Shown one piece after another: positions 1 through 10,604 of a DNA stretch of 64,000 nt. How positions within the stretch are numbered: position 1 is the first letter of the stretch; every line of letters starts with the position of its first letter. The stretch is from Chamaea fasciata. Taxonomy: Eukaryota; Chordata; Aves; Passeriformes; Sylviidae. The stretch spans positions 116,340,051 to 116,404,050 of the forward strand of contig JARCOQ010000002.1 of assembly GCA_029207755.1 (NCBI GenBank), written 5' to 3'. A program made the translations under genes and the position numbers. The notes beneath the pieces are model-generated. The model was not told the origin of the DNA. It saw nothing but the letters and a program-made list of their open reading frames with translations, and made no database searches.

Positions 1-585
1 GGATGCTCCCCGGGATGGGATTTGGGGAACCCGAGCTGCTGGGGTGTCAGGGATGGTCCCCGGGCTGGGATTTGGGGTACCCGAGCTGCTGGGGTGTCAG
101 GGATGGTCCCCTGGTTGGGATTTGGGGTACCCGAGCTGCTGGGGTGTCAGGGATGGTCCCCGGGATGGGATTTGGGAACCCGAGCTGCTGGGGTGTCAGG
201 GATGGTCCCCGGGATGGGATTTGGGAACCCGAGCTGCTGGGGTGTCAGGGATGGTCCCCGGGATGGGATTTGGGAGCTGCTGGGGTGTCAGGGATGGTCC
301 CTGGGATGGGATTTGGGAACCCGAGCTGCTGGGGTGTCAGGGATGGTCCCCGGGATGGGATTTGGGAGCTGCTGGGGTGTCAGGGATGGTCCCCGGGATG
401 GGATTTGGGAACCCGAGCTGCTGGGGTGTCAGGGATGGTCCCCGGGATGGGATTTGGGAACCCGAGCTGCTGGGGTGTCAGGGATGGTCCGCGGGATGGG
501 ATTTGGGGAACCCGAGCTGCTGGGGTGTCAGGGATGGTCCCCGGGCTGGGATTTGGGAGCTGCTGGGGTGTCCCTGCAGCCTCCT
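1..585. repeat. GC-rich minisatellite, about 49/50-bp unit
   Basis: About twelve head-to-tail units run off the left edge. Each contains GGGATGGTCCCCGGGATGGG, then ATTTGGGAACCCGAGCTG and CTGGGGTGTCA. Unit length switches between about 50, 49 and 43 bp because some copies gain a G or lose the AACCCG block (near 270, 365 and 555). As units are not multiples of three, all three forward frames stay open by chance, so the long frames here are not genes. The array ends abruptly in GC-rich single-copy DNA. Confidence 0.95.
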
Positions 586-780
586 GAGCCTCCTGCGGGA
601 TCTCCGTTTCCTTCGGCAGCCGCAGAGCCCGGCGAAGTCGAGCCGGGGGCAGGAGGGAGCGGGGGGGGAAGCGCCCGGGCCCGTTCCCAGAGCGGCGGCG
701 GCGGCGGCCGCAGGTGACAACTTTAACGAGAGCGCAGGAGCAGATGAGGAGTTTATGGGCTGTTAATAAACTGTAACCAA
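586..780. other. GC-rich single-copy DNA, no gene seen
   Basis: A short GC-rich stretch with a (GGC)n run near 692-710, followed by an AT-richer transition. It has no supported coding frame or repeat family. Confidence 0.4.
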
Positions 781-1150
781 TCGCTGAATGCCGGCGCGTT
801 GTGTTCAAGCTGCTTGGGGCCACAGGTCCTTGGGAGAGCTCGCACTTGCTCTGCCTTTATTCCGACGTAGCAGGACATGAAAGGCCGTGGCAGACTCTTG
901 ATGTTTGTTCCCGTGAATAGACATATGTCCCTCACACTAGCGCGGGAATATCTAATTAAGGCGCACAATGCTGGCTTATACCCAGGGGCAGTGGCGAACA
1001 AGACGCTGTCACACTCTTAAGAACACAAACAAAATGAAAATTGCCTCTTTGTACATTATAATGAATATGTTCTCCATGCATTAAAAGTTCATTTGCTCCC
1101 AGGCTCGGGAAGGCCGGCTGGATTGCAGTTAATATCATCTTTTTTTTCGG
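781..1150. promoter_or_regulatory. Candidate non-coding regulatory island (3' of OLIG2)
   Basis: A balanced-composition, repeat-free block in repeat-rich surroundings. It has TCTAATTAAGG near 950 and further AT-rich cores such as CATTATAATGAATATG near 1052. No coding frame is convincing. It resembles conserved non-coding elements flanking developmental transcription factor genes. That role is inferred from composition and position only. Confidence 0.35.
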
Positions 1151-1509
1151 GAGGTTTGGGCAGGATTAGGGACAGGTTTGTTAATGAAGCCGCAGAGGAT
1201 TTTCCCCCATAGACATGAAAAAGGAGCACGATCTGAATTGTGCGTTTATTGTGTTGTCTCAGGCAAATCCCGCTCTTCAGATCCCCTGAAGATCAGGAGC
1301 GGCTCCTCCCTTCTGCAGGACACGGATTTGTGGCTCCTTTCCTCCCACCTCCCCTCTCCTTCGGCAGCTTTGGGCGGTTTTTGTGGGCAGGAGACAGGAC
1401 CTGGCGCTGGAGGCTCTGAGAGCTCTGTGCTGCTCCTGCATCGGGAATGTGGGATGGCAAATGGCAGAGTGTGCCCAGGGCTGAGTTCTGGACCTGCTCC
1501 TTCCCCTTC

Positions 1510-1718
1510 CCGGGGTTTTTTCCACTTTTTTTCCCACGTTTCTCCAATTCCATTCCCGACCAACTTTTGCAGGAGCTGCCTGAAGCAGAGTCTGGGGGTG
1601 GGAAGGGCTCTGGGGTTTGGGGTGGTGCCCACAGATCCCTCCAGGCCTTGGTGGGATCCATGAGCCCTTCCAGGACCCTGGAAGCTCAGGATGTCCCGGG
1701 GACCCTCAGGGATGCTCC
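1510..1718. repeat. Low-copy dispersed repeat D, copy 1
   Basis: This 209-bp block recurs without a gap at 47062-47270 with only a few substitutions (for example CGGGGTTTT versus CGGCGTTTT and GACCCTGG versus GATCCTGG). Both copies follow a CCCCTTCCC run and end at GGGATGCTCC. No terminal repeats or poly(A) tail are visible. It could be a fragment of an unrecognised interspersed element or a local duplication. Confidence 0.85.
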
Positions 1719-2085
1719 AGCCCGGCTCCCTGCCCGGCTCTCCCTGCTCTGAACATGGATCCTGTGGGATTCCCGGGATATTTTACTGGGCACAGGTAAA
1801 TTCCCTGAGCCTCCCTCAGGCCCTGAAACAGGAGCTGGATTCCAGGGAATGCTGGCACAAAGCTCCTGCAAGCTCAGCCTCGGTGGCTCAAACCGCCCAT
1901 CCTGGGAAAGTGAGGAGCAGACAGGGAAGGTCCTGGAAGGGGAAATTGCTTCTAAGAGCTGCTCTGGTGCCTGGCCGAGCCACAGACCCGGCCGGAAAAC
2001 CCGTCCCAAAACCAGATCCCAGTGAGCACAGGGGAAGGGGCTGCAGCTCCTCCACGGCCTCTGCTCTGACATCTCCAAAAAAATC
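1719..2085. other. Intergenic DNA, no feature seen
   Basis: Moderately GC-rich single-copy sequence. Short open frames have no recognisable domain. Confidence 0.4.
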
Positions 2086-2242
2086 AGTCACGGAATGGAA
2101 TGGGCTGGGAGGGACCTGAAATCCCACGCAGTGCCACCCCTGCCACGGCAGGGACACCTCCCACTGTCCCCAATATCCAACCTGGCCTGGGATATCCACT
2201 GCCAGGGATCCAGGGGCAGCCACAACTGCTCTGGGCACTGAG
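2086..2242 (-). mobile_element. CR1 LINE 3'-end fragment
   Basis: It begins with TCACGGAATGGAATGGGCTG and GGAGGGACCTGAAATCCCAC, the reverse complement of the CR1 3' tail. It continues with the CCACGGCAGGGACACCTCCC and GCCAGGGATCCAGGGGCAGC blocks found in other copies here. 5'-truncated, with no reverse transcriptase frame. Confidence 0.8.
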
Positions 2243-2769
2243 AGGAGACACCTCTGCCACGTTTTTCTGAGTGCCTCCCCCTTCCCCCTCCACCTGCCAC
2301 GTTTTCTGCCCTCTGTGCCTGAAGTTCTGTCTCAGGAAAGGATTCTCCCCATCCCTTCTGGGGCTCTGGGATGCGTTTGGGACAGGGAGCAGCTGCCGGT
2401 GTGCTCAGCTCCCTGCGCTGCCCGTCAAGGGAAATCTGTCGCTGGGGCAGCATTGAATGGAAGTGGAATTATTTCTGCTGGGGAAAGGAGAGAGGGGAAA
2501 CTTCATGCCCCAGACAAGGGGTGAGCACAGCAGGGGCTGAATTCCCACCTCCCAGGGGAAGGAAAATGCCCCAGCTGCACTCGTGGGAAGGGGTTTGGAG
2601 TCTCCCTGCCCCCGTGGGACATCTCGAGCCTCGTCTCCTTAGGCACAGCGGGCCCAGCCTTGCTCCACTCCCTCAGGAGGAACAAAACAAGGTTCCCCTC
2701 TCAAAACTCCGCTCGGCTTTTCACTCCAAAGGATTTTTCTTATAAGAATCATTAACGCTGCGGCTGCTT
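2243..2769. other. Intergenic DNA, no feature seen
   Basis: Single-copy GC-moderate sequence with only short, unsupported open frames. Confidence 0.4.
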
Positions 2770-2990
2770 TTGGAAACAAACAACAAAAACAACAACAAAA
2801 ACCAACCCCACAAAAAAACAAACAAAAAAACCCCACAACCCCCCCCAAAAAAACCCCTCAAAAAACAAAAACCCAAAAAACCCAAAAAAACCCCCAAAAC
2901 ACCAACTCACACCCGAAAAAAACACCCACCAAGATCCACACCAAAAAAACCCCACCCAAACCCCCCAAGAACCGTGTTTCTCTGGGTTTT
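2770..2990. repeat. A/C-only low-complexity tract
   Basis: About 200 bp composed almost only of A and C on the plus strand (CAAAAACAACAAC and AAAAAACCCC motifs), so the minus strand is T/G-only. Apparent lysine/proline-rich frames are compositional artefacts. Confidence 0.9.
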
Positions 2991-3019
2991 TTTGGTTTGG
3001 TTTTTTTCCCCCTTTTCCA

Positions 3020-3360
3020 AGCAGACAAAGAGGTGTACCAATGTGTCTTATACATATATGTATATGTCTCCCTGCAAATAGCGTTGAACAAATGCCTGCC
3101 GCATCTGCAGGATGCTGCCACAATCCCGACGCCGCGATCAATCTGCGGGCCGCTGATGTTTGCTGACAGTGATTGATTGATTCCTTTCCCCCCCCCCGCC
3201 CGCCGCCGCCCCCGCTAATAGGATCAACATGGGGAATATATTAAAGGAAAAGGCGCACTCGTGGCTGGCGGGGAGCGCTCCCGGGCCCGGCCCTGAGCCG
3301 ATTGTTGTGGGGCTTTGGCAGCGGGATGCGATGATTGATGACGGGCGGGGGACGCGGGGC
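3020..3360. promoter_or_regulatory. Candidate non-coding regulatory island
   Basis: Repeat-poor DNA with TGTCTTATACATATATGTAT, the near-palindromic CCGCATCTGCAGGATGC (an E-box-like CATCTG), and GCTGACAGTGATTGATTGAT, which carries a TGACAG MEIS/TGIF-type core. Its function is inferred. Confidence 0.35.
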
Positions 3361-3469
3361 TGCATGAGGAGCGCGGTGCCCTCGGCGCTGTCCCCCCGTG
3401 CGTGTGACACCGCCGGGACGGGGGGACGGGGACAGCCCCGCCGGGGGACAATGGAGCAGGGTGGCCCGT

Positions 3470-3660
3470 CCAGATAACCCCTGCTAATCTGACCTGGCAG
3501 TTCAGGGAGAGCGGGCCAAAAGCTGATGGGAAATTAATTCTCAGGAGTTTGTCAAGACATCTCCAACAAGTGAAGATAAATGGCAGAACGAGGCTTCTAA
3601 AGCCAATCCCAAGAATGGGCCGTGAATGGCCGAGGGAAGCGCTCTTTTGCATTTACATCC
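3470..3660. promoter_or_regulatory. Candidate non-coding regulatory island
   Basis: Single-copy block with CTGCTAATCTGACCTGGCAG and GGGAAATTAATTCTCAGG, carrying TAAT cores. It ends at a T-homopolymer (3664-3691). No coding signal. Conservation is untested. Confidence 0.35.
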
Positions 3661-4099
3661 GTCCTTTTTTTTTTTTTTTTTTTTTTTTTTTCTTAGGGGG
3701 GAAAAAGCCGCGGGATGGGGCCGAGCTTCCTGAGGATCCCGACCCGGAGCTCCCGGGGCTGTTCAGGCGCTGCCTTTTCCCCCCTCTTTCCCCGTTCCCA
3801 ACAGGACGGGTTGGAAATCCTCCCAATTCCACCCCGAGAGCAGCACAAACCCCTCTGCGAGGACGGGGAGCAGCGGGATGGGAGCCTGGCTGGGTTTTCA
3901 AAGGCTGAACCGGGCCAGGAGGATCATGGAATTGTGGAATATCCCAAGCCACAAGGATGACCAGATCCCAACTCGCAGCCCTGCACAGGGCAGCCCCCAA
4001 ATCCCATCAAATCTGGAATTCTGGAGAGGTTTTTTTTGGTTTGTTTGTTTGTTTAAAAAAAAAAAAAAAAAAAAGAGAGAGTTTTCCTTATGCCCATCA

Positions 4100-5070
4100 A
4101 AACCCAGCTGAGTTCCCAATTTTCAGAATGAGCAAAATATTTCTGAAATAATTATTCCATTAATTGATATTAGTGATCCATCCTTGTAATCAATTGATCT
4201 CTGCTGTGCTGACCAGGACCAGCATCCATGTGCTCATTTTCTTGCCAGGAAACAGCCCTTGAGTGAAGGATCTGCTGAAGAGTCTCCTGATTTCAATAAA
4301 TTTTCCGGGAGAAAGCTTTTAAGCTTTTCCAGATAAAAGTGCCAAGACATTTTTATTTAGTTTTTCCTAATGATCTGCCTTTTTTTTTTCCCTTATCGTA
4401 ACTTCTGATAATAAATGACTTGGTTTGATGGACACCCCATGAAATTCCATGGAAGATTCTCCTCAATTCTAAACACCGAGGAGAATTTGTCTTTTCATCC
4501 TGGTGCGGGCCGGGCTATTCACACTTTGTTTTGCTCTGTGACATGAACTCCACATCTCTACAAGTTTAAAAAGTTGGCGAATTACCAAAGGGTTTTTTTT
4601 CTTTTTTTTTTCCCCAGATTATTTGGACCTCATTCACTTGAGAGAGGTTTGTGTCCACTATAAAAACTCACCCATGTGCTGCTGCAAGTTCCTTGTTCAT
4701 CCAGTATTTAAAGCTGGGTTCTTCCAAATGAATGAGCTTTGGGAATTCTGGAACTGACCCAGAAGGACTCGAGCACTTTGTGCCCCTCGGCAGAGATGGA
4801 GCTGGCAGAGCCTGTGGCCTCACTGCCACCATCACTCACTGCCTCCCCTTAACAATTTCGGGCAGAAATACGAAAGTAATAAATGCCTGCAGTGGAAAGT
4901 TTGGTGTGGGCGACCCGTGATGCCCAGAGAGCCCAGGGATCACCTCTAACCCGTCCCTGCCTGGCTGCAAGGCTGGAAAAGGCTCTCAGGGTCTCGGTGA
5001 GGCTTTGGGAAAACCTCCCTTCCCACCCAAACCCTCCAGGGAAATCCGGGTTTGCAGGGCTGGGTGAGGG
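4100..5070. other. AT-moderate intergenic DNA
   Basis: No gene seen. The 4130-4720 part is AT-richer, with TAATTATTCCATTAATTGAT near 4148, and could hold a regulatory element. The remainder is ordinary intergenic sequence. Confidence 0.35.
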
Positions 5071-5074
5071 GAGC

Positions 5075-5315
5075 TGAGAGCTCCTGGGGATGGTGGTGCC
5101 AGTGACAGCTCAAGGAGCCCTGGCCAGGAACTAAAACACAACAATTCCAGCCCAGCCTGAGGAAGAACTTCCTTCCCTGGAGGGGCAGAGCCCTGCAGCA
5201 GCTGCCCAGGGAGGGGCTGGAGTCTCCCTGTGCGGAGACATCCCAAAGCCCCCTGGACATGTTCCTGTGTCACTGCTGCAGGTGGCCCTGCCTGGGCAGG
5301 GGGACATGCAGAGGT
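5075..5315 (+). mobile_element. CR1 LINE 3'-end fragment
   Basis: It contains AGCCTGAGGAAGAACTTCCT, then GCAGCTGCCCAGGGAGGGGC and GGACATGTTCCTGTGTCACT, in sense CR1 order. The same block recurs at 44885-45085. 5'-truncated. Confidence 0.85.
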
Positions 5316-5323
5316 TCCTTCCT

Positions 5324-5880
5324 GTTAAATTTATCTTCTATTTGCCAGAATCGGGATTAAATGCTTGAGATGGCATTTCTTGTTTGGACTCAGATGTTTA
5401 TTAATTTTTATCCACGTTACAGTCTCACAAGCTGTGAGTGCTACAGCACTTCAAGCTAACAAACTTAAAAAGGTCCCCATCTCTCTCTCTCCAAGGCCTT
5501 TTAAGGATAAACTGTCCAATTAAGAAATGACACCTGAATGATTTTGACTTTTAACCCAATAACCAACCACCCCTGGCCCGCAGTGGGGACTTTTCTACCC
5601 CATTCCAAACCCCCACCCAGAGCATGGAGAAGAAGGTGAAAAAGAAGGACTCAGCCTCTGCCCTAAACCCTCCATCCTGCTTTCTCTCCATATTACTGTA
5701 TTCTAAACCCTCCAGCTCTGAGTTTCCCACCCTGTGCTATCACACCCTTCTATCCAAACCCCACAGCCACAATCCCAGAGCTGTCACTCCATTTTGGGAG
5801 CCTTTTCCACGGCTCAGGTGCGATGCAGCGTTTGCCTGGGGCTCGGTGCCTGCCAGCACAGAGAGTCTGGAATTCTCAGA
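5324..5880 (-). mobile_element. LTR-like repeat family B, copy 1
   Basis: About 95% similar by eye to copies at 29506, 30579, 32710, 42874 and 58662. On the minus strand it has a TTAAAAGG TATA-like box and an AATAAA signal (plus-strand TTTATTAATTTTTATCC near 5398) about 60-80 bp before its end. The outer boundary with the CCCGGGGTTCCA terminus is degraded in this copy. On the opposite strand lies a frame starting MEKKVKKKDSASALNP that recurs in other copies; I treat it as non-coding. Confidence 0.7.
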
Positions 5881-6470
5881 GTTGACCCAGAGTTCCAACC
5901 CCAGACATCTGGGATTCCATGGTAACTCCAGAAAATCCAGCCCCCAGCCGCACCTGAACATTTCAAATAATCTGGGTAGCACCGAGTCCCAGGCCTGGAG
6001 AACCCTGTCCCACCCAGGGATGGAAAAGCCGCTGCAGGGACATCAGAGCTCTGCCCCAGGCGCTGCCCTGCCACACCAGGAGCTGCTGCCATCACCTGGG
6101 GCTGTCACAGCAGTGTCCCCTGGGCCATCAGACATCGGCCTTTCCCCTCAAAACAAGAAACAGGAGCCCAGGACTGGCCCTGCCTGGGCTGTGCCATGGG
6201 CCTGGAGTCTGTCCTGACACCCTGTCACACCCTGGCTCTGCCCTGGGGACACTGCAGGGGTGTCCAGGGGCAGTTTGGGCGGTGGTGAGGCTCTCACGAG
6301 GTGTGTGTGACCTGGGAATGTCACCCTGCCGGGGGCTCCGGCTTTGTGTTCCTGGGGAGAGGTTTGGAGTTAATGAGAGTCACGTTTTTCTGCGAGGGAT
6401 GGATTTTAGGAAGGTCTTGAGGGGGCTGTGGGTGCTCACTCTGAGCATTCATTCTAGTGAAAGGAAAGGG
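5881..6470. other. Intergenic DNA, no feature seen
   Basis: GC-moderate single-copy DNA. The open frame crossing into it from the LTR has no domain of its own. Confidence 0.35.
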
Positions 6471-6494
6471 ATCCTGCAGCCCCATGCAGGGCTC

Positions 6495-6555
6495 TGGCAG
6501 CTCCCATCCCATCCCGTCCCATCCCATGGATCCCATCCCATCCCACCCCACAGGA
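6495..6555. repeat. (CCCAT)n array
   Basis: About 60 bp of CATCCCATCCCGTCCCATCC units. The minus strand carries regularly spaced GGG runs and could form a G-quadruplex. Confidence 0.85.
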
Positions 6556-6756
6556 CAGGATGGGCAGGAGGCAGAGCTGGGGCCGTGCAGAAGAGAAACT
6601 CCTCGCTCAGGGGTTTGCCCAAGGTTTGGGTCACCTTGGCTCAAAATTTTCCAGGCAGAGGCTGAAGGAATCCCTGTTGGAGCGAGATATGGACAACCCT
6701 TACTTTCTTCCTGGGTTTCCCGGAGGCCTTTTGGTTTCTGCCTGAAATGTGCTGAT

Positions 6757-6953
6757 TGAATCCTGGAATGGTTTGGGTTGGGAGGGACCTGAAATCCCAC
6801 GCAGTGCCACCCCTGCCACGGCAGGGACACCTCCCACTGTCCCCAGTGTCCAACCTGGCCTTGGGCACTGCCAGGGATCCAGGGCCAGCCACAGCAAATC
6901 TGGGCACCCTGTGCCAGGGCCTGCCCGCCCTGCCAGGGAACAATTCCCGATAC
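6757..6953 (-). mobile_element. CR1 LINE 3'-end fragment
   Basis: It starts TGATTGAATCCTGGAATGGT then TTGGGTTGGGAGGGACCTGA, the complement of the CR1 tail. It ends in the GCCCTGCCAGGGAACAATTC block shared with copies near 15640 and 54100. Confidence 0.85.
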
Positions 6954-7049
6954 TGGACCTGGATTTCCCTGTCTCAGTGTGATCCCCGTGCTGTCCCTGC
7001 TGAGCTCTGCCCGTCCCTCTCTTCCCTTCTGGGCCTGGGCCTCGGTGGG

Positions 7050-7145
7050 GAAAAGAAGGAGAAAAACGAAGGAGAGAGGAAGGGGAAGCGGGGAAAGAGA
7101 ACAGGAAAGTGGGGGGAGATTGGGGAAGGAGTGGGGAAGGAGCTG
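7050..7145. repeat. Purine-rich tract
   Basis: GGGGAAAAGAAGGAGAAAAA and similar sequence, almost pure purine on the plus strand. Confidence 0.7.
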
Positions 7146-7454
7146 GCTCCGTCACAGGGATGTGCGGGCAGCGGCTTTCTCCTCCTGTCGGGACATGTCG
7201 TGATAGCCCCGAGGGCAGCCAGGGGGGAGGTGGAGGGAGCAGTGCGGGTGCCCGGGGCTCCGGGCAGGTGAGCACGGCAGGAGCCCCGCGGAGCAGACGG
7301 GCTCCCCCGCTGGAACCGGACCCGGCTGCGGGCGGGCCGGGGCTCCCCGGGGGCCGGGGAACAAACGGGGGGAGCCGGGGGGGGGCCGGGGCGGCCCCGA
7401 TCGTCCGCAGGTACCCCTGAGGGGGGGCGGGGGGGCACAGCCAGGGCACGGCAC

Positions 7455-7642
7455 GGCAAGGAACCAGCCCCGGAACCAGCCCCGGTACCAGCCCCGGTAC
7501 CAGCCCCGGAACCAGCCCCGGAACCAGCCCCGGTACCAGCCCTGGAACCAGCCCCGGTACCAGCCCCGGAACCAGCCCCGGTACCAGCCCCGGAACCAGC
7601 CCCGGAACCAGCCCCGGTACCAGCCCCGGTACCAGCCCCGGC
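7455..7642. repeat. 12-bp minisatellite
   Basis: About 16 units alternating GGAACCAGCCCC and GGTACCAGCCCC. The unit is a multiple of three, so frames through it encode regular dipeptide-like repeats and are not taken as genes. GGTACC gives recurrent palindromic hexamers. Confidence 0.95.
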
Positions 7643-7839
7643 TCTCCCCGCTCCCGGGGAGGATGCGCGGCCCCGGCCTGACGGGCAGGGGGTATTTTGG
7701 GCGAGGGGTGCTGCCCTCGCTGCCTTTATCAGCGGTGTCCCCCGGCGTGTCCCCGCTGTCCCCCCCTGCCCGCCGGGGCTCCCGGGGCCACCTGTTAGCG
7801 CCAGGGCCCGGCCCCAGCGGGGCGAGCCGGGCAGGCGGA

Positions 7840-8035
7840 CGAGCAGGATTTACCGGCTTCTGGCCACCGCCGACTTTTGCATCTGTCAGGCTGCTAATTA
7901 TTGCCTTTAATAGAGACAAAGAACAGCTCCTAATGATGCTCCCTCTAATTCTCACCTGCTCCTGCCCTTCCTCCGCCGCAGCGCTCCCTCGCCGGAGCTG
8001 CGCTAATTGGGAAAGCTGCTCTGCTTATTGCGAGC
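7840..8035. promoter_or_regulatory. Candidate non-coding regulatory island
   Basis: It contains CAGGCTGCTAATTATTGCCT, CTCCTAATGATGCTCCCTCT and TGCGCTAATTGGGAAAGCTG, three TAAT-bearing motifs in 200 bp of otherwise CpG-rich sequence. This resembles homeodomain-bound elements. It lies about 2 kb past the OLIG2 poly(A) region. Confidence 0.4.
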
Positions 8036-8119
8036 GGGAGGGGGGGGGGGGGGGTTGTCGGGGACCGCTACCGGGGCTGCAGGAGCCGAACCGGCCCGGG
8101 GGGAGCTGAATCTCTGCCG

Positions 8120-8222
8120 GCAGCTCCGCATCCCGCTCCCGGAGCATCTCCCCATCCCGCTCCCGGGGCCGCTCCCCATCCCGCTCCCGGAGCATCTCCC
8201 CATCCCGCTCCCGGAGCGCTCG
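8120..8222. repeat. Short GC-rich minisatellite
   Basis: About five units of CATCCCGCTCCCGGAGCATC type (CCCGCTCCCGG core), imperfect. Confidence 0.8.
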
Positions 8223-8229
8223 ACTCGGC

Positions 8230-8760
8230 AGCCGCGGGGGCTCGGTGGGGGCTGCGGTGGTCCCGGCCCCTCCCCGGCCCTTGGCAGCGCAGCCCGGCAG
8301 AAGGCTGGGGCCGTGGGGACCGTCCCCGGGCGCTGGCACACACCTGCCCGCTCCTGGCTTTGGGTTTCCCCCGCGGCGGGGGGAGGCGGAGGCGGGGGGT
8401 TTGTGCTGCCAGGGTCGGCACCGAATCCCCAAAGCCACACCTGAGGCGGCCCCGGGAGCCCCCGGGCCAGGGCAAGGCACCGGGGCCACCAGCGCGGGGC
8501 TCCCCGTGTGCCCCCGGGGCTGTGGCAGCGTCGCACGGGCTGGGCCGTGCCGGGAGCTCCGCGGGGACATTTCCAGCATCCCTGCGGGGGTACCGAGGTG
8601 GGGGACGCTCCTTCCCAGCCCCTTGTCCTCTCCTGGAGGGGCTGGGGAAGGAAGGGCCGGGACCGCTTCGGTTTCCAGGAAAAAAAAAACCAAACCCCAA
8701 AGCAAACACGGAGTCCCCGGGGTCCGGCCCCGCTCCCATTCCCCGCCGTGTCTGCGCCCT
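8230..8760. other. GC-rich DNA, no gene seen
   Basis: CpG-rich single-copy sequence. Several overlapping frames on both strands have low-complexity proline, glycine and arginine-rich products typical of GC-rich non-coding DNA. Confidence 0.4.
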
Positions 8761-8769
8761 CGCCCCCCC

Positions 8770-8870
8770 GCGAGCCGTCAGAATTCCTGAATAATTGTGG
8801 ATTTCTGCCAGTGCAGCCCCACAGGTACTTAAAATGGTTATTTTAAATAAATGTCCTGCCGTTTGTCGCA
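8770..8870. promoter_or_regulatory. Possible short non-coding element
   Basis: An AT-rich island (TGAATAATTGTGGATTTCTG and TTATTTTAAATAAATG) between GC-rich flanks. No repeat family match. Weak evidence. Confidence 0.25.
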
Positions 8871-9499
8871 CTGGAGAGGGATGGGGAAGGTTCTGCCCCG
8901 CGGGAGGCTCGGCCCGGCCCGCAGCCCCCCGACCTCCTGTTCCTCAGAACCAGCGGAGCCCTTTCCTCGGGCCGTGCCAAATATTTCCTGCCCCGATACT
9001 CGCGTCCGGAACTGCCAAAATCTGCCCCGGGCCACGGACACGAGCGGCTTCGGGAGGGGAAAAAAAAAAAAAAATCGGGTGTTGTCCCCAAATGATTTTG
9101 TTTTCGGTGGATTTTTCGTTCGGTGGGGTTTTAGTTGAAGGTGAAACGCGCAGAAACCATCGCAGGGAGGGAACTCCCCGGCGCCCAGCGGAGTGGTTCC
9201 TCTCCCCGAATTCATATTTAATTCAAATTCGGGTTTTGCCAAGCGCTGGATTCGACAGACAGAAATGTTCACGTTACCGGCGCGGTGCCGGTCGGTTTTT
9301 TTTCTCGCCGCCCTGATTCTAAATGGAACAAATGAGGAAGGAAAAAAACCAACCAAACAAACAACAAAAAACCCAAACCTGCAACGGTTTCGATTCGCCA
9401 GCGAAGCGAACTGACAAAAAAAACTTCGCGAAAGTCAAGGATGCGCCTAAAATATTCCCATCCCTTCTCCATCTGTCTCCCCCTCCCCGGGACAACAGC

Positions 9500-10604
9500 G
9501 AGGAAGAGGAAAAGGACATTTATTTAAAATGCTTTTCTTTTTTAAATTTTTTTTTATTTATTTAAAATCTCGACAGTGGATCTTTTTTTTTTTTTTTTGC
9601 AACCAAACAAGTAATAAATATTATTTAGCAACTTTTTTTTTCTTTTTCTTTTTTTGTTTGTTTTTTTTTTCTTTTTTACAAAAATAAACAGATGATAAAA
9701 TCTCTGCAAGGGGCAGCGATAAGAAAAGTTGTTATTTCAGAAACAAGCCCAAGTTTTCTCAGTATTGCAACACGGACAGGGTGAAAGTTCCTACACAGAA
9801 AGAGCATTAAAGAGTTCAAACTTTGTTAAAGGTGGCAGGAACGTAAAAAAAAAATTAAAAAAAATAAAAAATAAAAAATAAAATCCCAAAACGAACGTGT
9901 TATACGCTTAAAAGTAAAACAACCCCAACAAACCCCACGAACCCAAACCGAGGAAATCAAGGCGAAGCGACCCCTTTTCCACTCATGAGGCTGACACAGG
10001 ACAAGTGCACGGACGGAAAGCTCAGGCAGAGCGGACTCGCGTCGTTATCGGTCTATTTACAAATCCCGGGGCGGAAGGAGAACCCACAGGAGGGCCCGGC
10101 GGGCCGGGGAGCGCGGACAGCGGGGAACAACCAACCCGGCGTTCCCGGGAGCTGCTTCCACACCCGGAGCCGCCGCTGCTGCCGGCCCCGGGAGCCCCGG
10201 GACGCCCTTTCCGCGGGGTTGCGACCCAGGAACGGCTCCAAAGGCTCGGCGCGTAGAAACGAGCCCGGGAGAGGGGAGGGAAGGAGCAAATGAACGAGCC
10301 AAAGCCCCTCCGCCGTTTCGGTCCCTCCGTCAGCGGCCAGCCCGGGCGCCGCCGCCCTCCCCTCCTCCGGAGCTCTCGGCAACGTCGGAAAATTCAGGAT
10401 ACAGGAGACGCGCGGGGCTTTGCCCGTGCCCGGGGGGGGGGGTTCCCCCGGCGATGGGGGAGCGGGGCAGACCCCGGGCCGGGCTCCAGCCCCTCCGGCG
10501 GCCCCGGGAGCGGAGCCGGGGGTGGTCCCGCCGCCGCCGGGGGTGTGTGTGGGGGGGCAGCGTTTGTAGGTCCTGGAGGCGGCGGGGGCCCGCCCGGGGG
10601 GGGC
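9500..10604 (-). other. OLIG2 3' UTR (approximate)
   Basis: It runs from just past the TGA stop to the AATAAA cluster. The first 500 bp is CpG-rich. The distal half is A/T-rich with long T-runs and an unusual block of repeat-free sequence around 9690-9840. The length is in the range expected for OLIG2 3' UTRs. The distal end is an estimate. Confidence 0.5.
9519..9562 (-). terminator. Candidate OLIG2 polyadenylation signals
   Basis: On the minus strand AATAAA occurs at 9524-9519, 9558-9553 and 9562-9557, about 1.05 kb past the OLIG2 stop. T-rich and A-rich sequence surrounds them. Which is used cannot be decided; cleavage would be expected 10-30 bp further left. Confidence 0.55.

Noticed and set aside
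5624..6217. Possible small gene starting MEKKVKKKDSASALNP
   Set aside because: The same frame occurs in six LTR-like copies, antisense to the LTR, with unrelated downstream extensions in each.
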